This document shows, one piece after another, positions 12,209-12,936 of a DNA stretch of 12,936 nucleotides. The stretch is from Bacillota bacterium (GTDB lineage: Bacteria; Bacillota_E; RBS10-35; JAJYVN01), in contig JAJZWQ010000091.1 in assembly GCA_021846605.1 (NCBI GenBank), positions 1 through 12,936 of the forward strand. Reading direction: 5' to 3'. The translations under genes and the position numbers were made by a program. The notes below the pieces were generated by a model. It did no database searches and was not told the origin of the DNA. It worked only from the letters and a program-made list of their open reading frames with translations. Positions within the stretch are counted from its first letter, which is position 1; each line of letters starts with the position of its first letter.

Positions 12209-12936
12209 GCCCGTCCCCTCCCTGCGCGAAGATGCGGCGCAGCAGGCCCCGCCGGCCGCGGTGCTCAACCCCTGACGCGGCCCCGAGGCCCAGGGCGTCG
12301 TGGGCCAGGGCACGCCACGGTGCGCCGTCGGGCGAATCCAGGTCAAGGTCGCAGGCGGCGGGCCGGCCGCGCCGCCGCGCGGCGCCGTAGCGGGCCGGGT
12401 CGTGGGGCACCGTCGCCAGCACCGGGCAGTCGACCCCGCCCTGGCCGTAGTACGCCTGAAGCTCCCGCACCCCGCCCAGCTCCGGCCGGTGGTGGTTGGC
12501 CACCAGCGCGAAGCGGGAGAGATCGGCCCCCAGTTCCTTCTCCAGCAGGTAGACCTCGCCGGCCGTGCGCACGGCGCTCGGGTCGGCCTGATCCACCACC
12601 AGGTAAACCCGGTCGGCGGCGGCCAGGGCGACAAAGCGCGCCGGGTTGTCCTGGGACGGCGGCGTGTCGCAGACGACCAGGGTGAACAGCGGCCGCGCCA
12701 CCTCCAGCAGCCGCTCGACCGCCTCCCGCTCGGGCTGGACCACCAGGCCGTCCTCGCGCCCGCGGGCCAGCACGTGCAGGCCGTGGCGCCGCTCGCAGGA
12801 GGTCAACAGCGACTCGGCCGAAGGCGTCCTCAGCGCGGCCGTCAGGCCGCCCCGCTGGCCGAGGGGGCCGAAAAGCTCCTCGCTGGACCAGGTTGTCGGG
12901 GTCCAGGTCGACGTAGCGCACGTCTACATCGAGGCG
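12195..12936 (-). CDS. TadZ/CpaE-like ParA/MinD-superfamily ATPase, partial and frameshifted
   Basis: The gene enters from the right edge and ends at TGA 12195-12197, overlapping the cpaF start. It gives about 245 residues of a MinD/ParA-like fold. RLDVDVRYVDLDPDNL is the strand after the Walker A region, which lies outside the window. Then LFGPLGQRGGLTAAL, LFTLVVCDTPPSQDN (switch region with the Asp) and VYLVVDQADPSAVRTAG follow, with a Pro-rich C-terminal tail. In Tad loci TadZ/CpaE places the pilus machine at its site in the cell. Near 12886 the frame must shift by one base: the DPDNL end is in one frame, while SEELFGPLG and everything after is in another. Removing one G from CTGGTCC joins them. 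Confidence 0.78.

Noticed and set aside
10308..12275. 655-residue plus-strand open frame
   Set aside because: It runs antisense to cpaF and tadB, whose motifs and ribosome sites are clear. Its product is Ser/Arg/Pro-rich low complexity, as expected of a shadow frame in GC-rich DNA.

Overview
The window (12.9 kb, very GC-rich, with strong GGAGG-type ribosome binding sites and GTG as well as ATG starts) looks like a high-GC Gram-positive, most like the thermophilic high-GC Bacillota (Thermaerobacter/Symbiobacterium-like). That placement is an inference from composition and gene content; no rRNA or marker gene is present. Its main content is a Tad/Flp-type pilus locus on the minus strand, with two toxin-antitoxin modules in or beside it. 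A more miscellaneous left half carries a winged-helix regulator, a decayed TnpB-related gene, two small envelope-type proteins and a TPR/SEC-C protein.

Left half (1-4132). A possible C-terminal gene end (2-82) is followed by a well-formed promoter and an ArsR-like regulator (338-913, +). On the minus strand lies a truncated, frameshifted TnpB-related gene (941-1928). Next come a small secreted protein (2061-2270) and a coiled-coil, tail-anchored membrane protein (2348-2689), both minus and separated by a perfect 9-bp hairpin. A 455-bp, less GC-rich intergenic region with a 19-bp interrupted dyad and leader hairpins precedes a TPR protein with a C-terminal SEC-C zinc motif (3145-4017, +).

Right half (4133-12936). 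A VapBC45-like module (RHH/DUF433-like antitoxin 4920-4501, DUF5615 PIN-like toxin 4504-4133) has an ATGA overlap and a 6-bp inverted repeat at its promoter. A compact nest of mutually exclusive inverted repeats (4977-5081) separates it from the pilus locus. Read in transcription order (right to left), the pilus locus is: TadZ/CpaE-like ATPase (partial), TadA/CpaF ATPase, a small two-helix membrane protein, TadB, an antisense mazEF module (9238-9826, +), TadC, an Flp-like pilin, and a very large TadE-like minor pilin carrying a jelly-roll-like domain and Ig-like repeats. The likely scheme is CpaF powering TadB/TadC to assemble the Flp-like pilin, with the TadE-like protein as a surface or tip adhesin.

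The most striking property is lesions in several pilus genes: the TadE-like adhesin has two frameshifts (one an exact 7-bp tandem duplication) and an in-frame amber codon; TadC appears to have three frameshifts; the CpaE-like gene has one. CpaF, the small membrane gene, TadB, the pilin and all four toxin-antitoxin genes are intact. Whether this is real decay, switching, or sequencing error cannot be settled from one sequence. No CRISPR array, tRNA or rRNA gene was seen.
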